Part shown: positions 42,277 to 53,059 of the stretch, piece after piece
Position numbering within the stretch: position 1 is the first letter of the stretch
How the letters are laid out: each line of letters begins with the position of its first letter
DNA from: Glycomyces tenuis DSM 44171
Lineage (GTDB): Bacteria > Actinomycetota > Actinomycetes > Mycobacteriales > Micromonosporaceae
Length of the DNA: 64,000 bases
Direction: 5' to 3'
NCBI RefSeq assembly: GCF_000427885.1
Contig: NZ_ATYW01000008.1
Span: 195,595-259,594 of the forward strand
Notes under the pieces: model-generated
Seen by the model: the letters and a program-made list of their open reading frames with translations, nothing else
The model's database searches: none
Told to the model about the DNA's origin: nothing
Program-made: the position numbers and the translations under genes

Positions 42277-42362
42277 AGCGCGGGCGGCCAGCCCCCGGCG
42301 CCGACGCTCGCGAGCCGTGGCGCGCGCGTCGGACCGACCGCCCCGCAAGCCCCGCGTCCGCC

Positions 42363-43604
42363 CTAGCCGACGACCGGGAGCTGCTGCGTCGAGTCCAGGT
42401 CGGAGGGTTCCCGCTGCCGGTTGATCGGGACCCGCGACGGCGGGGGCGGGGTGTCGTCCTCACCGGCGACGAGGCCGAGCTGGCGGCGCAGGTCGCCCAG
42501 GTTCGACCCGGCGCTGTCCCGCTGGCGCTCGAGCGTCTCGACCTCTTCGGCGAGCGGCTGGACCCACTCCTCGGCCCGCTCGGCGGCGCTGCGGCGGATC
42601 CGCTCCGCCTCCGCCTCCGAATCGGACTTGACCGCCCTGACCTGGTCGACCGAACGCTGCATCGTGTCCCTGGCCTGCTGGTCGGCCTCCTCGCGCCGCT
42701 CGATCGCCCGGTTCTCGGCGGTGCGGGCCCGCTCCTCGGCGAGCGCGAGCCGCTCCTCGGCCTCGGAGACGATCCGCTGCGCCGTTGCCACGGCCGTCTG
42801 GTGGCGGTCGACCTCCTCCTTCTGGGCGCGTTCGCGCCGGTCGGCCTCGGCGAGCGTGAGCTCCTGGGTGCGCCGCTTGCGGAGCTCGGCGGCCTCGGCG
42901 GTGAGCCGGTGCGCGGCGGTCCGGTGCTCGTCGGCCTCCCGGGAGGCGAGGGCCTTGAGCTCGGTCACCTCGCGTTCGGCCGTCGCGCGCAGGACGGCGA
43001 TCTCCCGCTCGGCGCGGCTGCGGACCTTCTCGACTTCGGAGCGGGCCTGCCCCTGCGCGGTCTGGGCTTCGCGTTTGGCGTCGGCGCAGGCCAGGTCGTG
43101 GTTGCGGCGGGCGTTCTCGCGCAGCTCGGTGGTCTCGGCCGTCGCGCGGGAGCGGATCTCGGCCACGTCCTGCTCGGTGGTGGCGGTGGTCTCGGCGGCC
43201 TCGACGCGGGCCGAGCGCATCATCGCCTCGGCTTCGGCGCGGGCCTCGGTGAGCATGGCGGCGGACTGGCGCCCGGCCTCGTGGCGCTGGACGGCGGCGT
43301 CCTGCTCGGCGGCGCGCAGGATCTTCTCGACGCGGGCGCCGAGCCCGGCCAGGGTGGGCTGCTCGGCCTCGGCGATCTGCGCGGCGCGGTCGGCGACGCG
43401 GCCCTCCAGGGCCGTGATCCGCTCCTCGGCGCGGCGCAGCTGCCGCTCGGCGGCGTCGAGGGCGGTCTGGGCATCGGTGTGCTGCTGCTGGCTGGTCTGG
43501 ATGTTCCGGTAGAGCCGGGTGGTGAACTCGTCGACCTGCTGGCGGTCGTAACCGCGCATGCTGACGGCGAATTCGGGCCCGGTCTCCTCGAAGAATTTCG
43601 ACAT
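42363..43604 (-). CDS. DivIVA-like coiled-coil protein
   Basis: 413 residues from ATG 43604 (GGAAG upstream). The start F-A-V-S-M-R-G-Y-D-R-Q-Q-V-D-E-F (about 12-27) is the DivIVA N-terminal membrane-targeting type motif. It is followed by about 330 residues of uninterrupted Ala/Glu/Arg coiled coil and a Pro-rich tail. In mycelial actinomycetes, proteins of this layout (DivIVA, FilP, Scy types) organise polar growth. Two hits to this layout per genome are common, so it may be a paralogue of the essential DivIVA. Confidence 0.75.
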   Translation of the reverse strand: MSKFFEETGPEFAVSMRGYDRQQVDEFTTRLYRNIQTSQQQHTDAQTALDAAERQLRRAEERITALEGRVADRAAQIAEAEQPTLAGLGARVEKILRAAEQDAAVQRHEAGRQSAAMLTEARAEAEAMMRSARVEAAETTATTEQDVAEIRSRATAETTELRENARRNHDLACADAKREAQTAQGQARSEVEKVRSRAEREIAVLRATAEREVTELKALASREADEHRTAAHRLTAEAAELRKRRTQELTLAEADRRERAQKEEVDRHQTAVATAQRIVSEAEERLALAEERARTAENRAIERREEADQQARDTMQRSVDQVRAVKSDSEAEAERIRRSAAERAEEWVQPLAEEVETLERQRDSAGSNLGDLRRQLGLVAGEDDTPPPPSRVPINRQREPSDLDSTQQLPVVG

Positions 43605-43670
43605 GATCTTCCAGTTGACTCGGTCACGGGAAACGGTTGATGAGTCATGATCACGCCTGAAGACGGCGAA

Positions 43671-43709
43671 AACGGCGACGACACGCGCGCCAGGCGTGTC
43701 GTCGCCGTT
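43671..43709 (-). terminator. Terminator after the CorC/CNNM pair
   Basis: A perfect 15-bp stem (43671-43685 with 43695-43709), nine-base loop. Read on the minus strand it is followed by TTTT, so it ends the transcript of the pair whose last stop is at 43778. Confidence 0.8.
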
Positions 43710-43777
43710 CTTGGCGGAGCCGGACATCGGCGGAGCCGTCCAGGGCCGCCCGGCGCCTCGCGCCGGCGCCCCGGCCG

Positions 43778-44797
43778 TCAGCCGACCGTGTCGGTCTCGT
43801 CCTCGAACTCGCCCATGATCTCCTCGAGGAGGTCCTCCATGCCGACCAGGCCGGTGATCTCCCGGCCCGGGCCGGTCACGAGCGCCAGCTGCGAGCGCTG
43901 GCGCCGCAGGAGCGTCACCGCGCCGGCCACGGTCGTGTCGGCCCCGACCAGGAGCGGCGCGGACGCCAGCTCGGTCACCGGCGTGAGCGGCGCGGCCTGC
44001 ACGGCCTCGCGGACGTGCACGAGCCCGACCGGGCGGCCCTCCTCGTCGACGACGACAAGGCGGGAGCGGCCGGTCTCGCGGCTGCGGTCCTCGGCCTCGA
44101 CGGCGGTGGCCGTGTCGCGGATCGTCACCACCTCGGGCCAGGCCACCGCGACCTCGCCGACGGGGCGGCGCTGCACCTCGATGGCGTGGGCGAGGATCTG
44201 ATGCTCCGGCTCGCCGAGGACCCCCGCCTCGGCCGAGGACCGCAGCAGGTACCGCAGCTCCTGCGGCGAGTGCGCCTGCGCGACCTCATCGGCAGGCTCC
44301 ACTTTGAACAACTTCAGGATCGCGTTGGCGCCTTCGTTCAGCGCCAGCAGGAGCGGCTTGGTCACCGCCACATAGGCGGCGAACGGCCAGATCAGGATCA
44401 TCGCCGACGCCTCGGGGTGGGTGATCGCCCACGACTTCGGCATCATCTCGCCGACGACCATGTGCAGGAACACCACGACGACCATGGCGATGGTGAACGC
44501 GATCGGATGCGCGGCGGCCTCCAGGCCGATGCGCTCCAGCGGCACCTCGATGAGGTGCGCCAGCGCCGGTTCGGCGAGCGCGCCGAGCCCGACGGTGCAG
44601 GCGGTGATGCCCAGCTGCGCGCCGGCGAGCATGATCGACAGCCGCTTGGTGCCCCTCAGCGCGGCCTTGGCGGCCCTGGAGCCGTCCTGTTCGAGCCGGT
44701 GGGGCCGGGAGGCGACGAGCGCGAACTCGGCGGCCACGAAGAACGCGTTGGCGATCAGCAGGAACAGCGAGAACCACAGTGCGGGCCCGGTGCTCAT
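43778..44797 (-). CDS. CNNM/CBS-domain membrane protein, second of pair
   Basis: 339 residues from ATG 44797, overlapping the upstream stop (ATGA). The CNNM transmembrane domain (about 1-170, with G-E-M-M-P-K-S near 107) is followed by two CBS domains (about 200-325). The C-terminal CorC/HlyC domain found in its partner is missing. Family members act in Mg2+/Co2+ export or are membrane regulators. Confidence 0.82.
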   Translation of the reverse strand: MSTGPALWFSLFLLIANAFFVAAEFALVASRPHRLEQDGSRAAKAALRGTKRLSIMLAGAQLGITACTVGLGALAEPALAHLIEVPLERIGLEAAAHPIAFTIAMVVVVFLHMVVGEMMPKSWAITHPEASAMILIWPFAAYVAVTKPLLLALNEGANAILKLFKVEPADEVAQAHSPQELRYLLRSSAEAGVLGEPEHQILAHAIEVQRRPVGEVAVAWPEVVTIRDTATAVEAEDRSRETGRSRLVVVDEEGRPVGLVHVREAVQAAPLTPVTELASAPLLVGADTTVAGAVTLLRRQRSQLALVTGPGREITGLVGMEDLLEEIMGEFEDETDTVG

Positions 44798-46149
44798 CGG
44801 TGCTCCTCCTCGACGCGGACGCGCTGCGGCTGCAACTCGATGGCCTGCGGCACGTGCCGGGAGCTGGAGACGACGACCAGCCGCACCGAGCGCAGCGGGC
44901 CGTCCTCGGCCTCGAGGTCGACCTCGACGGCGTCGCCGGGGTGCGCCACGCGCCCCAGCTCGGCCATGACCAGCCCGGCGATGGTCTCGTAGTGGTCGCC
45001 TTCGGGCAGCTCCACGCCGGTGGCGTCGGCGACCTCGTCGATGCGCCAGCGGCCGGGGATGAGCCAGGCGCCGCCGGTCAGGGAGACCGGGACGGCCTCG
45101 AAGCGGTCCTGCTCGTCGCGGATCTCCCCGACGAGCTCCTCGGCGACGTCCTCGAGGGTGACGATCCCGGCGAAGCCGCCGAACTCGTCGACCACGCACG
45201 CCAGCTGCCGGTGCTCCGAACGCATCCGCTCCAGCAAGGCCGGCAGCGGCAGCGAGGCGGGCACCAGCAGCGCGGCGTCGGCGACCTCGCCGAGGCGGAC
45301 GGTGGCGCGCTCCTCGCGCGGGACGTCGATGAGCTGGCCGATGCCGACCACGCCGCGGATGTCGTCGACGTCGTCGCCGACGACCGGGAACCGCGAGTGG
45401 CCTCCGGCGAGCGCCTCGACCGCGTCGGCGACGCTCGCGTCGGCCCGCAGGGTGTGGACGTTGACGCGCGGGGTCATGGCCTGCTCGGCGACGATCTCGG
45501 AGAAGTCCAGGCCGCGGTCGAGCAGCTCGGACAGGCTCGCGTCGAGGGCGCCCTCGTCGCGGGAGACGTCGATGATCCGGTGCAGGTCTTCGGGAGTGGC
45601 CGAATGTTCGAGCTCTTCGACGGCGTGGATGCCGAGCAGTTTCAACAGCCGGTTCGAGGCGGTGTCGAAGAAGCGGATGATCGGCCCGCACACGGTCAGG
45701 TAGGCGCGGGTGGGGGCGGCCAGCGCCAGCGCGAGGGCCTCGGTGCGGGCGATGGCGAGGTTCTTGGGGCCGAGCTCGCCCAGGATCATCTGGACGGCGT
45801 TGGCGAAGACGATCGCGATCGTGACGCCGAGGGCGATCGAGACGCCGGCCGGGACGCCGGCGAGTCCGAACGCGTCGGCCAGGCCCTGCCCGAGGTACGG
45901 CTCGGCGAAGAAGCCGACGAACAGGGCGGTGACGGTGATGCCGAGCTGGGCGCCCGAGAGGGCGAAGGACAGCCGCGAGCAGATCTGCGCGGCGCGCCTG
46001 GCGCGCGCGGCGCGGCGGGCGTCGCCGCCGGCCGCGATGTCCTCCAGCCGGGAGCGGTCGACCGCGGTGTAGGCGAATTCGAGGGCCACGAAGAAGCCCG
46101 TGGCGGCCGTGACGGCCAGGATGATGACGAGACCGAGCGCGATCAGCAC
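44794..46149 (-). CDS. CNNM/CBS/CorC-domain membrane protein, first of pair
   Basis: 451 residues from ATG 46149. Membrane domain (about 1-170, with G-E-L-G-P-K-N-L-A near 123-131), CBS pair (about 205-335) and CorC/HlyC C-terminal domain (about 345-430). The pair is typical of actinobacteria, where two unequal CNNM paralogues are co-transcribed. Mg2+/divalent-metal transport is the best guess from the family. Confidence 0.85.
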   Translation of the reverse strand: MLIALGLVIILAVTAATGFFVALEFAYTAVDRSRLEDIAAGGDARRAARARRAAQICSRLSFALSGAQLGITVTALFVGFFAEPYLGQGLADAFGLAGVPAGVSIALGVTIAIVFANAVQMILGELGPKNLAIARTEALALALAAPTRAYLTVCGPIIRFFDTASNRLLKLLGIHAVEELEHSATPEDLHRIIDVSRDEGALDASLSELLDRGLDFSEIVAEQAMTPRVNVHTLRADASVADAVEALAGGHSRFPVVGDDVDDIRGVVGIGQLIDVPREERATVRLGEVADAALLVPASLPLPALLERMRSEHRQLACVVDEFGGFAGIVTLEDVAEELVGEIRDEQDRFEAVPVSLTGGAWLIPGRWRIDEVADATGVELPEGDHYETIAGLVMAELGRVAHPGDAVEVDLEAEDGPLRSVRLVVVSSSRHVPQAIELQPQRVRVEEEHR

Positions 46150-46165
46150 AGGTCACGCCCCCCAG

Positions 46166-46188
46166 GGAGCCCCAGAGAATGGGGCTCC
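46166..46188. terminator. Candidate terminator of the dnaK operon
   Basis: GGAGCCCC (46166-46173) and GGGGCTCC (46181-46188) form a perfect 8-bp stem, loop AGAGAAT. It lies 128 bases beyond the hspR stop; no T-run. Confidence 0.4.
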
Positions 46189-46315
46189 GTATCGGCGGAG
46201 GGTGCCGCCTTCCGGTGTCTTCGTTTTCGTCTTTCTCTGGACATGCGAAGATCCTAGCCGCATTCGGCCCGCGATCACAGTGCCATCGACGCGGCGGGGG
46301 CCGGCGGCCCGGACA

Positions 46316-46810
46316 TCACTGCCGTTTGCCCTGCCACAGCACAATGTCGGTGCTGCGGCGCTGGAACGGGCCGGCCATGGCGCGCAGTTCGGCGAGCTGG
46401 GCGCGGGAGGCGCGCAGCTCCTCGACGGCGGCGGCGAGCTCGGCCCGCATGACGGCGACCTCCCGCTCGAGGTCCATGATGCGTTTGATGCCGGCGAGGT
46501 TGACGCCCTCGTCCTGGCTGAGCCGTTGGATCTCGCGCAGCTGCGCGACGTCGCGGGCGGAGTAGCGCCGCCCGCCGCCGGGCGTGCGGGCGGGCTCGAC
46601 GAGGCCGAGCCGGTCGTACTGGCGCAGCGTCTGCGGGTGCATCCCGGCCATCTCGGCGGCGGCCGAGATCGCGAGGATCTTCGCGTCGAAGTCGATCTCG
46701 ACGTCGTCGACGGCGGTGCCGCGCTGGTGGTAGGTGACCTCGACCACGGTTCGCACTCGTGATGCGCGCGCGCCGCCCGGGCGCCGGTCGCCGTTCTCGG
46801 AAGCGGTCAC
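46316..46810 (-). CDS. hspR: HspR, MerR-family heat-shock repressor
   Basis: 164 residues from GTG 46810 (GGGAG upstream). The MerR-type HTH is near 48-75 (I-S-A-A-A-E-M-A-G-M-H-P-Q-T-L-R-Q-Y-D-R), a hallmark HspR stretch, followed by a coiled coil. The first ~40 residues are an extension relative to many HspRs, so an internal start is possible. With DnaK as co-repressor it should bind the HAIR repeats upstream of dnaK and repress its own operon. Confidence 0.9.
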   Translation of the reverse strand: MTASENGDRRPGGARASRVRTVVEVTYHQRGTAVDDVEIDFDAKILAISAAAEMAGMHPQTLRQYDRLGLVEPARTPGGGRRYSARDVAQLREIQRLSQDEGVNLAGIKRIMDLEREVAVMRAELAAAVEELRASRAQLAELRAMAGPFQRRSTDIVLWQGKRQ

Positions 46811-46895
46811 GGTTCACTCCCATCGGGTTCGGTTCGGGGGCCGCGGACGGCCGCGGCGGGCGGTCCGGCCCGTCGCAGCGGTCTGCGGGCGAACG

Positions 46896-48023
46896 TCATT
46901 GGCCTGTCAACTGTTCCAGTTTCGAGCGGTCGGCGGGCGGGGCCGCCGCGGCGTACTTCTCGAGCGCTTCGAGGGCCTCGGGCGAGAGCTCGGCGGGCAC
47001 TTCGACGTCGACGGTGACGAGCAGGTCGCCCTTGCCGGGCACGCCGCGGCCCTTGAGGCGCAGGACCCGCCCGGTGGGCGTGCCCGCGGGGACCTTCATG
47101 GTGACCGGGCCGTCGAGTGTGGGCACTTTGATGCGGGCGCCGACGGCGGCCTCCGGGAAGGACACCGGCAGGCGCAGGGTCACGTTGTCGCCGTCGCGGG
47201 CGAACAGCGGGTGGGCCCGCACGCCGACGCGGACGAGCAGGTCGCCCGCGGGGCCGCCGTGCTCCCCGGGCGCGCCGCGACCGGCGAGGCGGATGGTCTG
47301 GCCGTCGGCGACCCCGGCGGGCACGCGGACGGTGATGACGCGTTCGGCGGTGACCGCGCCGGTGCCGCCGCAGTCGGGGCACGGGTCGGTGACGACGGTG
47401 CCGGTGCCCTCGCAGTCGGGGCACGGCTGCGCGAAGCTGAACGCGCCCTGGTTCTCGGTGACCAGGCCCGAGCCGTTGCAGCGCAGGCACCGCGAGGGGC
47501 TCGTGCCGGGCTCCGCGCCGGTGCCGTGGCAGGTCTGGCATTCACCGGGCGCGCGCATCCGCAGCTCGGTGGTGGTGCCCTTGACGGCGTCGGCGAAGCC
47601 GAGCGTGATGTCGGTGCGCAGGTCGTTGCCGCGGGCGGCGCCCCTGCGCCGGCGGTGCGCGCCGCCCGAGCCGCGCCCGAACAGGTCGCCGAACAGGTCC
47701 CCGAAGCCGCCCGTGGGGCCGCCGGAGCCGAACAGGTCGTCGAGGTTGATGTTCGACCCGCCGCCGAAACCGCCGAAGCCGCCGCGGCCGGACTTCATCA
47801 GCTGGATCTGGTCGTACTCGGCGCGCTGCTTGTCGTCGTGGAGCACCGAGTAGGCCTCGGAGACGCCCTTGAAGCGCTCCTCGGCGTCGGGGGCCGGGTT
47901 GTGGTCGGGGTGCAGTTCGCGGGCGAGCTTGCGGTAGGCCCGCTCGATGTCCTTCTTGGAGGCGTCCTGCGGCACGCCGAGCTCGGCGTAGAAGTCCTTC
48001 TCCAGCCATTCCTGCGATGCCAC
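46896..48023 (-). CDS. dnaJ: DnaJ co-chaperone
   Basis: 375 residues from ATG 48023. J domain with H-P-D near 38-40, Gly/Phe-rich linker (about 75-135), four zinc-binding repeats (C-Q-T-C-H-G-T-G, C-L-R-C-N-G-S-G, C-P-D-C-E-G-T-G, C-P-D-C-G-G-T-G; about 158-222), then the C-terminal substrate domains. It stimulates DnaK ATPase. Third gene of the operon. Confidence 0.95.
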   Translation of the reverse strand: MASQEWLEKDFYAELGVPQDASKKDIERAYRKLARELHPDHNPAPDAEERFKGVSEAYSVLHDDKQRAEYDQIQLMKSGRGGFGGFGGGSNINLDDLFGSGGPTGGFGDLFGDLFGRGSGGAHRRRRGAARGNDLRTDITLGFADAVKGTTTELRMRAPGECQTCHGTGAEPGTSPSRCLRCNGSGLVTENQGAFSFAQPCPDCEGTGTVVTDPCPDCGGTGAVTAERVITVRVPAGVADGQTIRLAGRGAPGEHGGPAGDLLVRVGVRAHPLFARDGDNVTLRLPVSFPEAAVGARIKVPTLDGPVTMKVPAGTPTGRVLRLKGRGVPGKGDLLVTVDVEVPAELSPEALEALEKYAAAAPPADRSKLEQLTGQ

Positions 48024-48059
48024 CGGACGCCTCCTTCGATGCTGATCGTCAGAGCGGAC

Positions 48060-48877
48060 TCAGGAGTCCTGCTCGCCTTTAGGATCCTTTGCGGAGCCCT
48101 CGCCGTCGTCGGCGGCCTCCGCCCGAGGCGGTTCGGCCTCGGCCTCGGCGGCCGCTTCGGCCTCCTCGCCGTCGTCGGCGGCCTCGACCGCGCCCTCGGG
48201 CTCGGGTTCGACGAGCGGCTCCTCGGCCTCGCCCTCGGGCTCGGCCTCGTTCCCGGCGGGCGGGTCGACCGGCTGCGGCTCCTCGAGCGGCTCGTCGAGC
48301 GGTTCGGCGACGGCCACCAGGGCCGCGCGGAGCAGCTTGTCGCCGAGCCGGTAGCCGCGGCGCATCACGTCGATGCAGGTCGGACCGTCGACGTCGCCCA
48401 TCTGCATGTGGGCGACCGCCTCGTGGATCGTCGGGTCGAAGGCGTCGCCCTTCTCGCCGAACGAGGTCAGGCCCTGCTTGGCGAGCGCGCCGGTGAGCTG
48501 CTCGGCGACCGAGCCGAACGGGCCGGTGAGGTCGCCGTGGTCGCGGGCGCGGTCGAGGTCGTCCAGGATCGGCAGCAGGCTCGAGAGCACCGCCCCCGTC
48601 GCCTGCTCGCCCGCGCGGGACTTGTCGCGCTCGACGCGCTTGCGGTAGTTCTGGAACTCCGCGTTGAGACGCTGGAGGTCCCTCGTGCGCTCCTCGAGCG
48701 TGGCCTGGAGGACCGCGACGGTGTCCTCGGCGGCCTGGCCGTCGTCGGAGGCCTCGGCGAGGATGTCCTCGACGGTCAGCTCGTCGTCGGTGTCGGCGGC
48801 GTCGTCGCCACCGCCGGAGTCCGGGGCCGCCTCTTCGGCTTCCCCGGACTCATCGGGCTTGCGCTTGTCCTCGTCGC

Positions 48878-48881
<4 letters not shown>
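48060..48881 (-). CDS. grpE: GrpE nucleotide-exchange factor with long acidic tail
   Basis: 273 residues from GTG 48881, overlapping the dnaK stop (GTGA). Acidic disordered start (about 1-55), coiled coil (about 56-110) and beta-wing region with [11 protein letters not shown] near 165. After residue ~195 comes a tail of about 75 residues, nearly all Glu/Ala/Pro, which ordinary GrpE proteins lack. It releases ADP from DnaK. Confidence 0.92.
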
Positions 48882-50722
<1,841 letters not shown>

Positions 50723-50790
50723 GTTGCTCTCCCGGAATAGTGGAACAGATGTCTGGATGTCTCAGTCGGCCGGGCGGGCCCGGATCCAAG

Positions 50791-50809
50791 TTGAGTCAGC
50801 TAGACTCAT
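50791..50809. promoter_or_regulatory. HAIR-type HspR site 1
   Basis: TTGAGT, seven-base spacer, ACTCAT: one mismatch from the HAIR consensus form CTTGAGT-N7-ACTCAAG. It lies about 70 bases upstream of dnaK, downstream of a TTGACA (minus strand, 50836-50831) that could be the -35 element, so binding would block the promoter. Confidence 0.8.
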
Positions 50810-50866
50810 GTTCTTCCGGGGAGCGGGCGCTGTCAAGGAAAACGCGGCGATTGTGACGAACAGCAC

Positions 50867-50895
50867 GAAAGTTGAGTCTCTCTGACTCAACTTTC
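50867..50895. promoter_or_regulatory. HAIR-type HspR site 2
   Basis: GAAAGTTGAGT and ACTCAACTTTC are perfect 11-base arms around a seven-base spacer. The core GTTGAGT-N7-ACTCAAC matches the HAIR pattern. Centre 81 bases from site 1, about eight helical turns, suiting cooperative binding. Confidence 0.85.
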
Positions 50896-51061
50896 AAAAA
50901 CCAGCGACTCCGCACCGCACACACAAGCCCGGACACCACAAACCCACCGCGCCCACCGGCACCACCGGAAGAGAGCAGACCGGACATGGACGCGGGATGA
51001 CGGAGGAATCGCCGGGCACCGCCGAAGCCACCCGAACCGGCGGCAGCCTGACGAGGCGAGG

Positions 51062-51490
51062 CTAACCGGCGTCGGCCGCGGCCTGTTTGGCGGCCAGTTG
51101 AGCGGACTCGCAGCACTGGTTGATGAGGTCGTCCGCTATCTCCCAGGCGTCGCAGGGCCAGGCCTGCTTGCAGGAGGCGCAGTCGACGCCGAGCAGCTGC
51201 TCGGGAAGGTGCTCGCGCCACAGGGCGGCGGCGAGCTCCCAGCCGGTGATCTCCGCGATGCCGGGCGGGGCCTCGAACGGCGGCGGATCCTCGACGGAGA
51301 AGAAACCCCCCGGCGGCTCGCTCCTGGAACGCCGCCCGCGAGCGGGGGCATTGTCGCCGGACGACCCATCGGCGGTGTGGCGCGAGGAGCGGCGAGGCGG
51401 AGCGCTGCGGTCCTGGCGCGGAACCCCGCGCCCCCCGCCCGAGGACTGGGGAGTCAGCGACACCGATCTCACTGAATGCTGCATGCTCAC
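51062..51490 (-). CDS. Hypothetical Cys-containing protein
   Basis: 142 residues from GTG 51490, with AGGAGA upstream. The first ~65 residues are Arg/Ser/Pro-rich and look disordered. The C-terminal half is conserved-looking: H-L-P-E-Q-L-L-G-V-D-C-A-S-C-K-Q-A-W-P-C-D-A-W, then a helix with C-C. Four or more Cys may bind zinc or a cluster. Function not recognised. Confidence 0.55.
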   Translation of the reverse strand: MSMQHSVRSVSLTPQSSGGGRGVPRQDRSAPPRRSSRHTADGSSGDNAPARGRRSRSEPPGGFFSVEDPPPFEAPPGIAEITGWELAAALWREHLPEQLLGVDCASCKQAWPCDAWEIADDLINQCCESAQLAAKQAAADAG

Positions 51491-51678
51491 GCTCTCTCCT
51501 GATTTGCCATCGCTTCCATGCCCTTCGTACTCCTACACCCCGCTTAACGGTCGAGACGCCGCAGAGGACACGGGCATGAGCCGGATTCGACACTCTAGTT
51601 TGCTTGCGAACGCCACACACACGTGCGACTAGTCGGCCAATCCCAGATCACAGGCAACACCGATGACCTCCCGCTCGC

Positions 51679-51775
51679 TTATCCACAGGTGAGGAAGGGA
51701 ACCGTAACCGTCCCCCGCCCCCGCCGCCACAACAAGGACCAGCCAGAACACCGACCGCTCCGGCAGTTATCCACA
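51679..51775 (+). promoter_or_regulatory. Pair of DnaA-box consensus sequences
   Basis: TTATCCACA occurs twice in the same orientation, 88 bases apart. This is the classical 9-mer bound by DnaA. No dnaA, dnaN or other origin gene is near, so an oriC is unlikely; titration or regulatory sites are possible. Confidence 0.5.
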
Positions 51776-51925
51776 GGCGGAAAAAGAACCCTTGAACGTC
51801 TTGACGACGCGTGGGAGGGTCCATGCAAAAACAGATACCGGACACAGCCGCCCCATGACGGTCGTTCCCCTAGGTGGTCGGCAGGCCAGCGGTGCAGTGG
51901 GATCCGCGGACACCGCAGACAAGCT

Positions 51926-51948
51926 CGCGCGGGGTCGCCCCCCGCGCG
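51926..51948. repeat. GC-rich hairpin
   Basis: CGCGCGGGG (51926-51934) pairs with CCCCGCGCG (51940-51948), loop TCGCC. It lies about 30 bases from the 38-bp palindrome. Confidence 0.5.
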
Positions 51949-51976
51949 GCGCCCGCCGACCACCGCCGCGGTAAAC

Positions 51977-52014
51977 GGGGCGTGGGTGGCCGGGCGCCCG
52001 GCCACCCACGCCCC
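51977..52014. repeat. Perfect 38-bp palindrome
   Basis: Two 19-base arms with no spacer, centre between 51995 and 51996. The left arm is GGGGCGTGGGTGGCCGGGC and the right arm its exact complement. The flanks (C and A) no longer pair. It could extrude as a cruciform or act as a transcript end; no matching second copy was noticed. Confidence 0.85.
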
Positions 52015-52278
52015 ACCATCCCACCCGGCCCCGCCCCGATGTCTCACCACACCACCGCACCCAGTGCCGCCCGGGCGCCCCGCTGCTGCTGCTCCACACC
52101 GACTGTCACTCCCCCAGCAGCCCCACCGGGACAGGCCCTTCGTGGGCCGGTGCGCACGCGTGCCGATCCTGCCGCGCCACACGATCCCGATCCAGAACGA
52201 GCAGACCGGAATCACATCGGGCGTTGACAAACGACGCTGTGGACACTCCCATTGCCAATGTGGCACAAGCACGTTACG

Positions 52279-52290
52279 ATGCACGTGCAT
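52279..52290. promoter_or_regulatory. 12-bp palindrome upstream of the DUF1349 gene
   Basis: ATGCACGTGCAT is self-complementary. It sits about 200 bases upstream of the next start codon and may be an operator; no cognate regulator is adjacent. Confidence 0.3.
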
Positions 52291-52488
52291 TCGGATCGGC
52301 AGACGGGGCAACCTCACCGCCTCCAAGAAACGCTTTCCGAAAAGAGTAACCGAGACCGCACCGAGTGCATTGGATCACTCCCGAGCTGGTATTTCACAGC
52401 GGCCCCGCTTGCAAAGTCTCGATTAACTTTGCGTTACGTCGTCTGTTTTGCCCGAATGTGTCCTCTTCGCGTGTGGCATGATTGATTC

Positions 52489-53025
52489 ATGCAATCTCCT
52501 TCAGAAGAAGTACAATGGACTGTTGATGGTGGATTGATCAATCCTTACTTCGAAATCAAGTCCACGTTCCTCCGCCGCGCCGGAAATGAGCATCAGCGCG
52601 ACCACGCCTACATTTACGGCCTCAAGCTGGAAGGCGACGGGGAGATCGCCATGCGGTTCCGGCCCGAACACCGGCACCAGCACTCCGAGGCCTCGCTCAC
52701 CATCCGGGTCGACGAGACCAATTGGGTGAAGACCAGCGCCGAATACCTTGGGGGCCAACACCTTGTCAGCACCGTCACCACCCGCGACCACACCGACTGG
52801 TCGCTTTCCCCGGTCGACTCCGCATCCGACGAGATCTGGCTGCGCCTCATCCGCAGCGGCGGCACCGTGACCGTGGCGCACGCCGACGACGGTGTCGACT
52901 ACACGACGATCGCCTCGACCTACCTGCCGGGCGGTGTCTCCGCCATGGCCGGCATCGCGAGCGCGCGCCCGGTGAGCGAGGGTTTCTGGGACGCCGCACA
53001 GGATCTGGACATCGAGGTCTACTGA
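52489..53025 (+). CDS. DUF1349-type concanavalin-like protein
   Basis: 178 residues from ATG 52489. The beta-sandwich pattern of DUF1349 is visible: N-W-V-K-T-S-A-E-Y-L-G-G-Q near 78-90 and V-S-T-V-T-T-R-D-H-T-D-W-S near 92-104, with I-W-L-R-L-I-R near 117. Carbohydrate binding is suggested by the fold but not shown. No signal peptide. Followed by a strong hairpin. Confidence 0.7.
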   Translation: MQSPSEEVQWTVDGGLINPYFEIKSTFLRRAGNEHQRDHAYIYGLKLEGDGEIAMRFRPEHRHQHSEASLTIRVDETNWVKTSAEYLGGQHLVSTVTTRDHTDWSLSPVDSASDEIWLRLIRSGGTVTVAHADDGVDYTTIASTYLPGGVSAMAGIASARPVSEGFWDAAQDLDIEVY

Positions 53026-53059
53026 CCCTCGAAGGGCCTGCACTCAGGGCAATGGCGCT

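Larger units (their letters stand above)
51491..52488. other. Gene-free 1 kb region with DnaA-box-like sites and palindromes
   Basis: No ORF here has convincing coding character. It holds two exact TTATCCACA sites (51679-51687, 51767-51775), a near match in reverse (TGTGGACAC, 52238-52246), a hairpin (51926-51948), a perfect 38-bp palindrome (51977-52014) and a 12-bp palindrome (52279-52290). Some of it should serve as promoter DNA for the flanking genes. Confidence 0.6.

Noticed and set aside
42260..42463. Small minus-strand ORF beside the DivIVA-like gene
   Set aside because: Arg/Ser-rich frame overlapping the DivIVA C-terminus and an AT-rich promoter; no start signal.
51491..52488. Chromosomal origin oriC
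   Set aside because: Only two exact DnaA boxes and none of the usual neighbours (dnaA, dnaN, rpmH); too few sites for an actinomycete origin.
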